From NCBI GenBank assembly GCA_017428545.1, contig JAFRQR010000014.1:97836-161835 (forward strand): a stretch of 64,000 nt of DNA, given 5' to 3'. This DNA is from Clostridiales bacterium. GTDB lineage: Bacteria; Bacillota; Clostridia; Saccharofermentanales; Saccharofermentanaceae. Shown piece after piece: positions 37,328 to 45,999 of this stretch. Within the stretch, counting starts at the first letter, position 1. Each line of letters opens with the position of its first letter. The notes beneath the pieces were generated by a model, which worked only from the letters and a program-made list of their open reading frames with translations, did not search any database and had not been told where the DNA came from. Made by a program: the position numbers and the translations under genes.

Positions 37328-37412
37328 CACCGTCGCGGCACTTTTTCTGTTCTTTCCGGTGACGGATCAGTTTTGCGTGAGGGGGGCGCCGAGGAGGCAT
37401 TTCTATTCTTCT
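37328..37412 (+). repeat. Direct repeat R2 of an ~85-bp duplication
   Basis: Second copy of 37206-37291, with one short indel near GGAGGCATTT and a G-for-T change in GGGGG(T/G)CGCCG. It carries the terminator right arm without the left one. Confidence 0.9.
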
Positions 37413-37480
37413 GTTTTAACGATTCTTTGTTCAGGAATAAGATTTGTGCAAAAGACAATACTTTTATTTTCAAAATGATA

Positions 37481-37509
37481 TTGAATGACGGGGCATATCA
37501 TACTATTAT
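37481..37509 (+). promoter_or_regulatory. Promoter of VanW copy 2
   Basis: TTGAAT (37481-37486), 17-base spacer and TATTAT (37504-37509); the ATG is at 37566. Confidence 0.6.
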
Positions 37510-37565
37510 TCTTTAAGAAGGAAAAAGAAGGTTATTGGCAGGTCTGAAGAGAGGCTGAAAAAGGA

Positions 37566-39344
37566 ATGAAGAAGAATACATCATCGCGTGGTAAAAGGAC
37601 CACAAAAAGGGCATCAACGAGAAAGTCATCGTTCCTGAAAAAGACTATGTATCAAAAGAAGGGAACGGGAAACCGAAGAAGAAAGAAGTCGGTTATCTCA
37701 ACAAAGGCGATCGCGATCATCACGGCGGTCCTGGTGGGATGCCTTGTTATCACTATCCTTTGCACGCAGGTCTTTAAAGATGACATCGATCATCTTTTCG
37801 CGAAGAAATATTCAGTTACTGATATCGACGGCTCGAAAAAGAGTTATACGGCCGATGAACTGAAGGAACAGGTCGACAGCGACAAATTCTATCAGGGGAT
37901 CAGCGTTGACGGAGTGGATCTTTCCGGAAAAACACTGGAAGAAGGCAGAGCGATGTTCGCGGAGATCCGTCATCAGCAGGTCAATGAGCTGGTAGATATC
38001 CACTTCCAGGTCGGAAACGACGACGTCAGACTTCAGACCGACGGCATGAACCTGGCTTCCAATATCGATGATGTATTGCTCGAAGCATATAACTACGGAA
38101 AAACAAGTACGCTGGAAGGCGGAGACGGACTGGTTGAACGTTATAATCAGATCAAGGACCTGAAGACGAATCCTAAAAACTTCGAGTCCGCGTTTACTCT
38201 CGGTGAAGATCAGGTATCGCTTCTGACCCATGCCGCACTGGATGGATATAATCAGGCACCGGTAGAGGCAAAGGCGACAGGCTTTGATACAGCTAACCTC
38301 GTGTTTATCATCGAAGACTCCAAGAGCGGATCCTCCGTGGATATTACCAAAGCGATCGCGGATGTAAATGCCGCTTTTGCCGCAAAGAACTACAAAGCCG
38401 TAATTCCGGTCGATCTTCATGAGATCTCCCCGGTGACTACGGCGGACGCGCTTCGCGCCAAACTCGGCAAGGTCTCTTCCAACACTTCTAAAACGAAAGA
38501 TGACGCGAACCGTAATACAAATATCTATCTGATATGCAAGGAACTCGACGGAACCGTTCTGCAGCCGGGCGAGCAGTTTGACTTTAATGCAAGGACCGGT
38601 CAGAGAACTCCGGAAAAAGGCTATAAAGAGGCAGCGGGTATTACAAACGGAATCTCCGGTCCGGAGTACGGCGGAGGAATCTGTCAGGCGAATACCATGC
38701 TTTATCACAGTGTCATGGAGGCTGACCTTCAGGTCGATTTCCGAGTCGCGCACTCCTGGCCGAGTGACTACGTCGATCCGGGCACGGATGCTACGGTCTC
38801 CTGGGAGTGGCCGACATTTAAGTTCACGAACAATACGGACTATCCGGTCGCGATCCACGCCTGGTACGGAGACAGCTGGGTAACTGTCGAGATCTTCGGC
38901 AGACTTCTTCCGGACGGACAGAAGATCAAGTTCTTCGGTGAACCTGAGCTTTTGATCGACGAAGAACCTACGGAGACCGAGTACGTGGCGGATCCGACAC
39001 TTCCTGTAGGCCAGAAGGTCAAGGAAAGAAGCGCTCACAACCACAAGCTGGCAAAGGCTTACAAGGTCAAGTACGATGCGGATGGCAATGAGATCAAGCG
39101 CGATGAGATCCTGACGGAGTATCGTATGATCAATGCGAAATACCGTATAGGTACACTGGCTTCGGACGGAACGATCTTCTATATGGATCCGAAGACAGGT
39201 GAAGTCTCGGCACCGGCAGGATATGTTGATCCGGCAACGACAACGGCAGCGCCTCCGCCGGATACCACGGCGGCTCCGGAACCGACAACACCTCCGGCAG
39301 AGACCCCTGCGGAGACTTCGGCGGAAGCAACACCGGAAGCCTGA
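37566..39344 (+). CDS. VanW-family surface protein, copy 2
   Basis: 592 residues, paralogue of the protein at 33682-35394. A longer basic N-terminus (RGKRTTKRASTRKSSF...) precedes the membrane helix (about 48-68). The same repeat region (KFYQGISVDGVDLSGKTLEEGRAMF) and VanW domain (LQPGEQFDFNARTGQRTPEKGY, EYGGGICQANTMLYHS, WYGDSWVTVEIFG) follow, then a Pro/Thr/Ala/Glu-rich C-terminal tail. Probably membrane-anchored and exposed in the wall. Two copies around gpmI point to duplication and divergence. Confidence 0.88.
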   Translation: MKKNTSSRGKRTTKRASTRKSSFLKKTMYQKKGTGNRRRKKSVISTKAIAIITAVLVGCLVITILCTQVFKDDIDHLFAKKYSVTDIDGSKKSYTADELKEQVDSDKFYQGISVDGVDLSGKTLEEGRAMFAEIRHQQVNELVDIHFQVGNDDVRLQTDGMNLASNIDDVLLEAYNYGKTSTLEGGDGLVERYNQIKDLKTNPKNFESAFTLGEDQVSLLTHAALDGYNQAPVEAKATGFDTANLVFIIEDSKSGSSVDITKAIADVNAAFAAKNYKAVIPVDLHEISPVTTADALRAKLGKVSSNTSKTKDDANRNTNIYLICKELDGTVLQPGEQFDFNARTGQRTPEKGYKEAAGITNGISGPEYGGGICQANTMLYHSVMEADLQVDFRVAHSWPSDYVDPGTDATVSWEWPTFKFTNNTDYPVAIHAWYGDSWVTVEIFGRLLPDGQKIKFFGEPELLIDEEPTETEYVADPTLPVGQKVKERSAHNHKLAKAYKVKYDADGNEIKRDEILTEYRMINAKYRIGTLASDGTIFYMDPKTGEVSAPAGYVDPATTTAAPPPDTTAAPEPTTPPAETPAETSAEATPEA

Positions 39345-39381
39345 TATCCCATGGTTTCAAGGAATAATGAAGATGTACGAA

Positions 39382-39405
39382 AAGCGCCCTGACGGGCGCT
39401 TTTTT
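39382..39405 (+). terminator. Intrinsic terminator after VanW copy 2
   Basis: AAGCGCCC TGAC GGGCGCTT followed by TTTT. Confidence 0.9.
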
Positions 39406-39497
39406 CGCGGGAAGGAAAATATAGAACATATGGGGGATTTCATTCGTAAAATATCTCGATAATCAAAGCAGAAATAAGAGCCAATCCCTTATATATG

Positions 39498-39506
39498 TGA
39501 TATAAT
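39498..39506 (+). promoter_or_regulatory. Extended -10 promoter of the PFOR gene
   Basis: TGATATAAT: a perfect TATAAT (39501-39506) preceded by TG in the extended -10 position; the -35 is poor. The upstream 80 bases are A/T-rich. The leader to ATG 39586 is ~75 bases and ends in AAAGGAGAAAG. Confidence 0.6.
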
Positions 39507-39585
39507 ATATGCGCTCATTGTGTGCCCATTCGCACACGAGTGAGCCACAAACTATAGTTAAATCTTTATATAAAGGAGAAAGTGT

Positions 39586-42500
39586 ATGGCAATCGAACTT
39601 ACAAAAAAGACCATGGACGGTAACGAAGCTGCCGCATATACCTCATATGCATTTACCGAAAACGCAGCGATCTACCCGATCACACCGTCCTCGCCTATGG
39701 CTGACCACACTGACCAATGGGCACAGCAGGGCAGAAAGAATATCTTCGGACAGACGGTTAATATCGTCGAGATGGAGTCTGAGGGAGGTGCTTCCGGTGC
39801 AGTTCACGGCTCTCTGGCAACAGGTGCTCTGACAACTACATATACCGCATCCCAGGGTCTTCTCCTCATGATCCCGAACATGTACAAGATCGCAGGTGAA
39901 CTTCTCCCTTGCGTATTCCACGTTTCCGCAAGAGCTCTTGCAGCTCACGCTCTTAACATCTTCGGTGACCACGCAGACGTATATGCCTGCCGTCAGACCG
40001 GTTTTGCAATGCTCTGCTCCAACTCCGTTCAGGAAGTTGCAGACCTTGCTGCAGTAGCTCACCTCGCTACAATTAAGACAAGAGTTCCGTTCATTCACTT
40101 CTTCGATGGTTTCCGTACATCTCACGAGATCCAGAAGATCGAAGTTATCGATTACGATACACTCGGCTCCCTCGTTGATTATGATGCAATCAAGGAATTC
40201 CGTAAGAGATCCCTTTCCCCGAACCACCCGACACTTCGTGGTACAGCTCAGAACCCGGATATCTACTTCCAGGGCAGAGAGGCTTCCAACCCGTTCTATC
40301 TGGCAGTTCCGGATCAGGTTCAGGCTTACATGGATAAGATCAATGAGATCCGTGGCACAAACTATAAGCTCTTCAACTACTATGGTGCTGAGGATGCTGA
40401 CCGCGTAATCATCGCTATGGGTTCTGTCTGTGAGACAGCTGAAGAGGTTATCGATTACCTCAACGCTCACGGTGAGAAGGTTGGTCTTGTAAAGGTTCAC
40501 CTCTATCGTCCGTTCGCAGCTGACAAGCTCCTCGAGGCTATCCCGGCTACAGCTAAGGCAATCGCAGTTCTCGACAGAACAAAGGAGCCTGGTTCTTACG
40601 CAGAGCCGCTGTTCCTTGACGTTGCTGCTGCTTACGTTGGCAAGAACGCTCCGAAGCTCATCGGCGGCCGTTATGGTATGGGTTCTAAGGACACAACACC
40701 TGAGACGATCCTTGCAGTTTATAAGGAACTCAAGAAGGATCAGCCGAAGGAAAGATTCACCATCGGTATCGATGATGACGTTACATTCCTCTCTCTCGAT
40801 TGCTCCGAGTCTATCGAAGTTGCCGGCGAAGGCACAGTTCAGGCTAGATTCTGGGGTCTCGGTGCTGACGGTACTGTTGGTGCTAACAAGAACTCCATCA
40901 AGATCATCGGTGACCACACAGACAAGTACGCTCAGGCTTACTTCTCTTACGACTCCAAGAAGTCCGGTGGTATCACGATCTCTGACCTGAGATTCGGTGA
41001 CACTCCGATCCGTTCCACATACCTCATCAACAAGGCTGACTTCGTAGCTTGCCACAACCAGTCTTATGTTTATGAGTACGATATGCTCTCTTCCCTGAAG
41101 CCGGGCGGCACGTTCCTCCTCAATACTCAGTGGACAAGAGAAGAGCTCGAGGAGAGACTCCCGGGTTCCATGAAGAGATATATCGCTAACAACAACATCA
41201 AGTTCTACACTCTCGACGCTGTTGCAAAGGCTAAGGAGATCGGCCTCGGCGGAAGAATCAACACCATCTGCCAGTCCGCATTCTTTAAGCTTTCCGGTAT
41301 CCTCCCGGTTGAGCAGGCTGTTGACTACATGAAGAAGGCAGCTCTCAAGTCCTACGGTAAGAAGGGTGACGATATCGTTCAAATGAACTACAAGGCGATC
41401 GACGCCGGTGTTGACGCAGTCGTAGCAGTTGACATTCCGGATTCCTGGAAGACAGCTGAAGACAAGCCGGTCGAGAAGAAGAATGTTCCTGAGTTCATCG
41501 AGAAGGTCGTTAACGTAATGAACAGACAGGAAGGTAACAAGCTTCCGGTATCTACCTTCAAGGGTATGGAAGACGGTACTTTCCCGCAGGGTACAGCTGC
41601 TTACGAGAAGCGCGGTACTGCTGTTGATATTCCGGTTTGGGATGCTTCTAAGTGTATCCAGTGTAACCAGTGCTCCATCGTTTGCCCGCACGCTGCTATC
41701 CGTCCGTTCCTCCTTACTGAGGAAGAGGCTGCAAAGGCTCCGTTCGAGACAAAGGACGGCATGAAGGGTTACGAGCAGTATAAGTTCCGCATTCAGGTTT
41801 CCGCTATGGACTGCCTCTCCTGCGGTATCTGCGTAGAGTCCTGTATCGCTAAGGAAAAGGCAATCACAATGGTTCCGCTCAAGGACAACCTCAAGGAAGC
41901 CGAGAACTGGGATTACTGTGTTGCTCTGTCGCATAAGGACAACCCGATGAACAAAGCAAGCATCAAGGGTTCTCAGTTCGAGCAGCCGCTCCTTGAGTTC
42001 TCCGGCGCATGCGCAGGCTGTGGTGAGACACCTTACGTTAAGCTCCTTACCCAGCTCTTCGGTGACAGAATGCAGATCTCCAATGCTACAGGATGCTCCT
42101 CTATCTGGGGTGGTTCTGCTCCGTCTATGCCGTACACGACCAACTACAGAGGTTTCGGTCCGGCTTGGGGTAACTCCCTCTTCGAGGATAACGCTGAGCA
42201 TGGTCTTGGTATGTTCCTCGGTTACAAGCAGCTGAGAAACAGAGCTAAGGGCCTCGTTGAGGAAACAGTTGCTGCTACAGCTTCTGAAGACCTCAAGGCT
42301 GCTGCACAGGCTTGGATCGACGGATTCAACTCCGGTGATCAGGCTCGTGAGAATGCTGAGAAGCTCGCTGAAGCTCTGAAGGCTGAAGGTTCCGATTCCG
42401 CTAAGAAGGCTCTCGAGTATGAAGACTTCTTCATGAAGAGATCCCAGTGGATCATCGGTGGTGACGGATGGGCTTACGATATCGGATACGGCGGACTTGA

Positions 42501-43092
42501 CCACGTTCTTGCTTCCGGTGAGGATGTCAACGTTCTCGTTCTCGATACAGAGGTTTACTCTAACACAGGTGGACAGGCTTCCAAGTCCACACCTCATTCT
42601 GCTGTTGCCCAGTTCGCTGCAGGCGGTAAGGCAATCAAGAAGAAGGACCTCGGCATGATGGCTATGAGCTACGGTTATGTATATGTTGCTCAGGTATCCA
42701 TGGGTGCTGATAAGAACCAGCTGATCAAGGCATTCACAGAGGCAGAAGCTTACCATGGTCCGTCCATCGTAATCTGCTATGCTCCTTGCATCAACCACGG
42801 TATCAAGGGTGGCCTGAAGGTTGCTCAGATCAAAGAGAAGCAGGCTGTTGAGTGCGGTTACTGGCATCTGTTCAGATTCAACCCGACTCTTACAGCAGAA
42901 GGCAAGAATGCATTCACTCTCGACTCCAAGGAGCCGACAGGTGACTTCATCGCCTTCCTCAAGAGCGAAGTTCGTTACAACTCCCTCTACAAGAAGTATC
43001 CGGAAGACGTCGTTGACGGTATGTTCGAAAAGACACACCAGGATGCGATCGAGCGTTACGGTTCTTATGTAAAGAAGGCTAACGAAGCTTAA
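39586..43092 (+). CDS. nifJ: Pyruvate:ferredoxin (flavodoxin) oxidoreductase
   Basis: 1168 residues, the single-chain homodimeric PFOR. N-terminal pyruvate domain (YPITPSSPMADHTDQWAQQG; EMESEGGASGAVHGSLATGA), domain II, ferredoxin-like insertion with two 4Fe-4S clusters (CIQCNQCSIVCPHAAIRP and CLSCGICVESCIAKEKA, about residues 692-760), and the thiamine diphosphate domain (CAGCGETPYVKL, GGDGWAYDIGYGGLDHVLA). It converts pyruvate + CoA to acetyl-CoA + CO2 and reduces ferredoxin, which can feed the Rnf complex encoded at 54186-59401. Codon use is that of a highly expressed gene. Confidence 0.97.
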   Translation: MAIELTKKTMDGNEAAAYTSYAFTENAAIYPITPSSPMADHTDQWAQQGRKNIFGQTVNIVEMESEGGASGAVHGSLATGALTTTYTASQGLLLMIPNMYKIAGELLPCVFHVSARALAAHALNIFGDHADVYACRQTGFAMLCSNSVQEVADLAAVAHLATIKTRVPFIHFFDGFRTSHEIQKIEVIDYDTLGSLVDYDAIKEFRKRSLSPNHPTLRGTAQNPDIYFQGREASNPFYLAVPDQVQAYMDKINEIRGTNYKLFNYYGAEDADRVIIAMGSVCETAEEVIDYLNAHGEKVGLVKVHLYRPFAADKLLEAIPATAKAIAVLDRTKEPGSYAEPLFLDVAAAYVGKNAPKLIGGRYGMGSKDTTPETILAVYKELKKDQPKERFTIGIDDDVTFLSLDCSESIEVAGEGTVQARFWGLGADGTVGANKNSIKIIGDHTDKYAQAYFSYDSKKSGGITISDLRFGDTPIRSTYLINKADFVACHNQSYVYEYDMLSSLKPGGTFLLNTQWTREELEERLPGSMKRYIANNNIKFYTLDAVAKAKEIGLGGRINTICQSAFFKLSGILPVEQAVDYMKKAALKSYGKKGDDIVQMNYKAIDAGVDAVVAVDIPDSWKTAEDKPVEKKNVPEFIEKVVNVMNRQEGNKLPVSTFKGMEDGTFPQGTAAYEKRGTAVDIPVWDASKCIQCNQCSIVCPHAAIRPFLLTEEEAAKAPFETKDGMKGYEQYKFRIQVSAMDCLSCGICVESCIAKEKAITMVPLKDNLKEAENWDYCVALSHKDNPMNKASIKGSQFEQPLLEFSGACAGCGETPYVKLLTQLFGDRMQISNATGCSSIWGGSAPSMPYTTNYRGFGPAWGNSLFEDNAEHGLGMFLGYKQLRNRAKGLVEETVAATASEDLKAAAQAWIDGFNSGDQARENAEKLAEALKAEGSDSAKKALEYEDFFMKRSQWIIGGDGWAYDIGYGGLDHVLASGEDVNVLVLDTEVYSNTGGQASKSTPHSAVAQFAAGGKAIKKKDLGMMAMSYGYVYVAQVSMGADKNQLIKAFTEAEAYHGPSIVICYAPCINHGIKGGLKVAQIKEKQAVECGYWHLFRFNPTLTAEGKNAFTLDSKEPTGDFIAFLKSEVRYNSLYKKYPEDVVDGMFEKTHQDAIERYGSYVKKANEA

Positions 43093-43118
43093 TCGCAAGC
43101 TGAAACAAACGCTTGAAC

Positions 43119-43155
43119 AAAGGAGCGATCCCATACGGGACCGCTCCTTTTTCTT
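43119..43155 (+). terminator. Intrinsic terminator after the PFOR gene
   Basis: AAAGGAGCG-A-TCCC ATAC GGGA-C-CGCTCCTTT followed by TTCTTT. Its left arm (GGAGCGATCCC) resembles the GGAGCGATTCCGCAG edge of element D just downstream. Confidence 0.9.
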
Positions 43156-43188
43156 TCGAAAGAACCTCCCCAAACGAGAAATGAACAT

Positions 43189-43268
43189 GTTCTTTGGAAT
43201 CATGCGAAGGAGCGATTCCGCAGACGCGAAGCGGCGAGGACCAGCGACGCGCATGTATTCCAAAGAAC
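43189..43268 (-). repeat. Dispersed hairpin element, copy D
   Basis: A very long stem: GTTCTTTGGAAT (43189-43200) plus CATGCG (43201-43206) pairs with CGCATG (43250-43255) plus ATTCCAAAGAAC (43257-43268), with a single bulged T (43256). Read on the minus strand the loop contains the core TCGCTGGTCCTCG...TGCGGAATCGCTCC. The stem sequence is unrelated to those of copies A and B. It lies between the PFOR terminator and the dnaD-like promoter. Confidence 0.85.
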
Positions 43269-43310
43269 TATCTCAGGCGCTGTTTGGGAGTTCTTTCGGA
43301 TGCCAAAAGG

Positions 43311-43319
43311 TGCTATAAT
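43311..43319 (+). promoter_or_regulatory. Extended -10 promoter of the dnaD-like gene
   Basis: TGCTATAAT: TATAAT at 43314-43319 with a TG extension; a weak -35 (TTCTTT, 43291-43296) is 17 bases upstream. The start codon is 30 bases downstream. Confidence 0.6.
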
Positions 43320-43348
43320 GGAAGCACTTATTTTTCTTGGAGGTAGCC

Positions 43349-44638
43349 ATGACAGCGGACGATAAAGACAAGCTCCTGCTTTCCGACACACCGGTGCCGG
43401 ATCTGTTTATCACTCAGTATATGTCGTCCCTGACCGGTTCTTCGATCCAGATCTACCTGTTTATGCTCATGAACCGTTCTTCTTCTTTAGGAAAGATGAA
43501 CGTCGAGAAGATCTCGAAAAAGCTCGGCATGGCACAGTCGGAAGTCGAAGAGCAGCTTTTCTATCTGACAAGTGCCGGCCTTATGGAAAAATCAGAAGAC
43601 GGGTCGCTTCTTCTTACCGACATCAAAGCCAGAGAAGTCGACCGCTATATCGAATCCCGAAAAGACGAGGGCCTCGAGATGCCTCCACAGCATCGCGAAA
43701 AGGGCCTGGAGACCGTTTCCAGAAGTATCAGCGACACTTTCTTTATGGGACGAATGAGCTACTCCTGGCAGCGTTTTATCGACGATTCCGCATCCGTTTA
43801 TAAGATGGATCCGGATGTCATCTATTCGCTTTTTAATGAACTTCAGGAAAGAGGAAAGCTCTTAAGCAAGAACTCCCGCCCGGCAGAAGAACTTCGCGCG
43901 GTATGGAGCAAGCGGGGGGTACACACTTCCTCTGAACTTGAGAAGGTATTAAACGACGACCGAAAGATCAAAGAGTGCATGAATGCTTTGGGCAAGAAGA
44001 AGCGAAAAGCACTGGACGGCGTCGATATCGAGTATATCAACACCTGGATCCTGACCTATAAGATGGACCCGGATGTGCCGCCTTTCCTGTATTCGTATCT
44101 CCGTAAGGAAAAGAACAAGGAGAACGTGACATTCCCGCAGATGGACGAGATCCTGCAGGAGTGGTTCTCCCATAATATCCACGATGTGGAATCCGCAAGA
44201 GACTACGAGATGAAAAAGATCGCAGCTGACAGAACGTCTGCGATGACGGCGTTCTGCGGAGAGCTTTTCAGGAAGAAACTGGATGGTATGGACCTTTCGA
44301 TCATCGACAGATGGGCAAATACCGACTGCTGGGAAGAGCCGATCGTCCGTTATGCTTATGAGGTCCTTCACAAGTTTATGAGTACGATCACGCTGTCTCA
44401 GGTCGATGAGAGACTGCAGCTGTGGAAAGAAAACGGAGTGGCTTCGGTGACAAAGGCCAAGCAGTTCGAAGCCGAGCTCAAAAGAAAGAATAAAGAAGCA
44501 TATCAGGAGCGAAAGAGCGTATCCGCATCGGGATACGCAAGCGACGTTCCTTATATGGAGAACGAATATACGAAGGATCATCTGGATAAGAAGGAACAGG
44601 ATTCGATGAACGTCCTGGATGAGCTTTTACAGGAGTAA
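43349..44638 (+). CDS. DnaD-domain replication initiation protein
   Basis: 429 residues from ATG 43349 (GGAGG at 43339-43343). An N-terminal winged-helix region (VEKISKKLGMAQSEVEEQLFYLTSAGLMEKSED) is followed by repeated DnaB_2/DnaD-type helical modules (about residues 210-270 LDGVDIEYINTWILTYKMDPDV and 300-385 LDGMDLSIIDRWANTDCWEEP), each with the family W-x-x-x pattern. In Firmicutes such proteins load the replicative helicase together with DnaI, whose gene follows 15 bases later. Confidence 0.85.
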   Translation: MTADDKDKLLLSDTPVPDLFITQYMSSLTGSSIQIYLFMLMNRSSSLGKMNVEKISKKLGMAQSEVEEQLFYLTSAGLMEKSEDGSLLLTDIKAREVDRYIESRKDEGLEMPPQHREKGLETVSRSISDTFFMGRMSYSWQRFIDDSASVYKMDPDVIYSLFNELQERGKLLSKNSRPAEELRAVWSKRGVHTSSELEKVLNDDRKIKECMNALGKKKRKALDGVDIEYINTWILTYKMDPDVPPFLYSYLRKEKNKENVTFPQMDEILQEWFSHNIHDVESARDYEMKKIAADRTSAMTAFCGELFRKKLDGMDLSIIDRWANTDCWEEPIVRYAYEVLHKFMSTITLSQVDERLQLWKENGVASVTKAKQFEAELKRKNKEAYQERKSVSASGYASDVPYMENEYTKDHLDKKEQDSMNVLDELLQE

Positions 44639-44653
44639 CTAAGGAGACCGCCT

Positions 44654-45604
44654 ATGGACAGTGTATATGAGGATGTAAGAAGCATCCTGGAAAACCGCAG
44701 GATCCGAAGCGAGATCCTTCTGCAGCAGGAGAACGAACAGATCCGCATCGAGCATCCCGAGCTTGCCGAAGTGGAAAAGAAGATCGCGGATGTTTCCGAG
44801 GAGATCCTTAAAAATTCCCTCGAAGGACAAAGCAGCGAGGATCTGCAAAAAGAACTTGTAAGGCTCAAAATGGAAAGGGAGAAAGTGCTTTTCACGCATG
44901 GGCTTTCGAGCGATAAGATCAAGATCAGGCCGTACTGCGAAAAGTGCCGGGACACGGGTTATATCGAGGAAGCGGGAAAAGAACCTGTCCTTTGCGACTG
45001 CATCCGTGAACTTCTGTCGCCCGTCATGACCGCAAGATCCGGCGTGGAAAAATACCCGGAATATTCGTTTGAAAAAGACTCGGAGCAGTTCTTCGCCGAA
45101 AATCCGAGAATGCAGGAAACATATAAGAAACTCCGTCTTCTGACCGAAAAGGAAAAAGTCCCGAATGCCGTATTCTACGGCCGTTCCGGTCAGGGAAAGA
45201 CCTTCACGGCGGTAGCGATCGCAAGGCAGTATGCCAAGCAGGGCAGATCGTCCTTTGTGATCCGCCTGGCGGAAGCGCAGGAGCTGATGATGGAACACAG
45301 AAAACTGATCCAGTCTTTCTACACACCCGCCGGAAAAGAGCGCGATGTGGAAAAGAGAGTCGCTTATCTTACGGAAGCGGACCTTCTGGTGCTGGACGAT
45401 CTGGGCGTGGAGCCGAGAACGGCGAACACGGAGGCCGACCTTCTGAATATCGTCGACACAAGGATCCTTTCCGGGAAGACGACGATCATCACGACGAATT
45501 TTGATATGGAGTCCCTGAAAGAGCGCTACGGCGGAAGATTTTTCGACCGCATCGACAGGAATTTCGTACGTTTTAATTTTTCTTCGGAGGGATCCCGCGC
45601 ATGA
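44654..45604 (+). CDS. DnaC/DnaI-type helicase loader ATPase
   Basis: 316 residues. N-terminal helical part with CEKC (about residue 97) and CDC (about residue 114), likely a zinc site as in DnaI; AAA+ domain with Walker A GRSGQGKTF (about residues 176-184), Walker B LLVLDDLGVE and sensor TTIITTNFDMESL. It delivers the replicative helicase DnaB to the replication fork. It pairs with the upstream DnaD-like protein; its stop overlaps the acpS start. Confidence 0.9.
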   Translation: MDSVYEDVRSILENRRIRSEILLQQENEQIRIEHPELAEVEKKIADVSEEILKNSLEGQSSEDLQKELVRLKMEREKVLFTHGLSSDKIKIRPYCEKCRDTGYIEEAGKEPVLCDCIRELLSPVMTARSGVEKYPEYSFEKDSEQFFAENPRMQETYKKLRLLTEKEKVPNAVFYGRSGQGKTFTAVAIARQYAKQGRSSFVIRLAEAQELMMEHRKLIQSFYTPAGKERDVEKRVAYLTEADLLVLDDLGVEPRTANTEADLLNIVDTRILSGKTTIITTNFDMESLKERYGGRFFDRIDRNFVRFNFSSEGSRA

Positions 45605-45999
45605 TCACGAACGGCGTGGACATCGTTTCGATCGACCGGATCGAGAAAGCACTGGGAAGATCGGGAGATGCTTTCTTTTCGCGCGTCTGTGCGAAGGAAG
45701 AGATCGAGATCGCCCCGAAGCTTGCAACCAGACGGGTCGAGTTCCTGGCCGGCCGTTTTGCCGCCAAAGAGGCCGTTTCAAAAGCACTGGGCACGGGCAT
45801 CGGCGGCAAAGGCGTTTCCATGACGGACATTAAGATCCTGAAAAAAGAAAACGGCGCACCGCGCGCCGAACTTTCCGGAGCTGCGCTGAAAGTATTTGAG
45901 AGCGAGGGCGGAAAGAATGTCAGCCTGTCGATCTCGCACGATCACGGTGCGGCGATCGCTTTCTGCTGTATCGAATGGAAGGATGAAGGACAGAAATGA
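45601..45999 (+). CDS. acpS: Holo-[acyl-carrier-protein] synthase
   Basis: 132 residues. The metal-binding Asp (NGVDIVSIDRIEKAL) and the Glu of GRFAAKEAVSKALGTG are the AcpS signature; the C-terminal LSISHDHGAAIAF matches too. It transfers 4'-phosphopantetheine from CoA to acyl carrier protein for fatty acid synthesis. ATGA overlaps link it to both neighbours (45601-45604 and 45996-45999), forming a tight four-gene operon. Confidence 0.95.
   Translation: MITNGVDIVSIDRIEKALGRSGDAFFSRVCAKEEIEIAPKLATRRVEFLAGRFAAKEAVSKALGTGIGGKGVSMTDIKILKKENGAPRAELSGAALKVFESEGGKNVSLSISHDHGAAIAFCCIEWKDEGQK

Larger units (their letters stand above)
37136..37565. other. Gene-free region with terminator and tandem duplication
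   Basis: 430 bases between gpmI and the second VanW gene. It contains a large hairpin terminator (37153-37232), two copies of an ~85-bp direct repeat (37206-37291 and 37328-37412), and an AT-rich promoter region (37481-37509). Short reading frames here (for example in 37251-37478) are created by the repeat and lack ribosome binding sites. Confidence 0.8.

Noticed and set aside
37206..37412. CRISPR or insertion-sequence ends
   Set aside because: Two ~85-bp direct copies, not inverted, without a transposase or regular spacing.
39643..43263. 1206-codon open frame antisense to the PFOR gene
   Set aside because: A by-product of the strong codon bias of a highly expressed gene; no ribosome binding site, and the protein looks like random reverse-strand translation.
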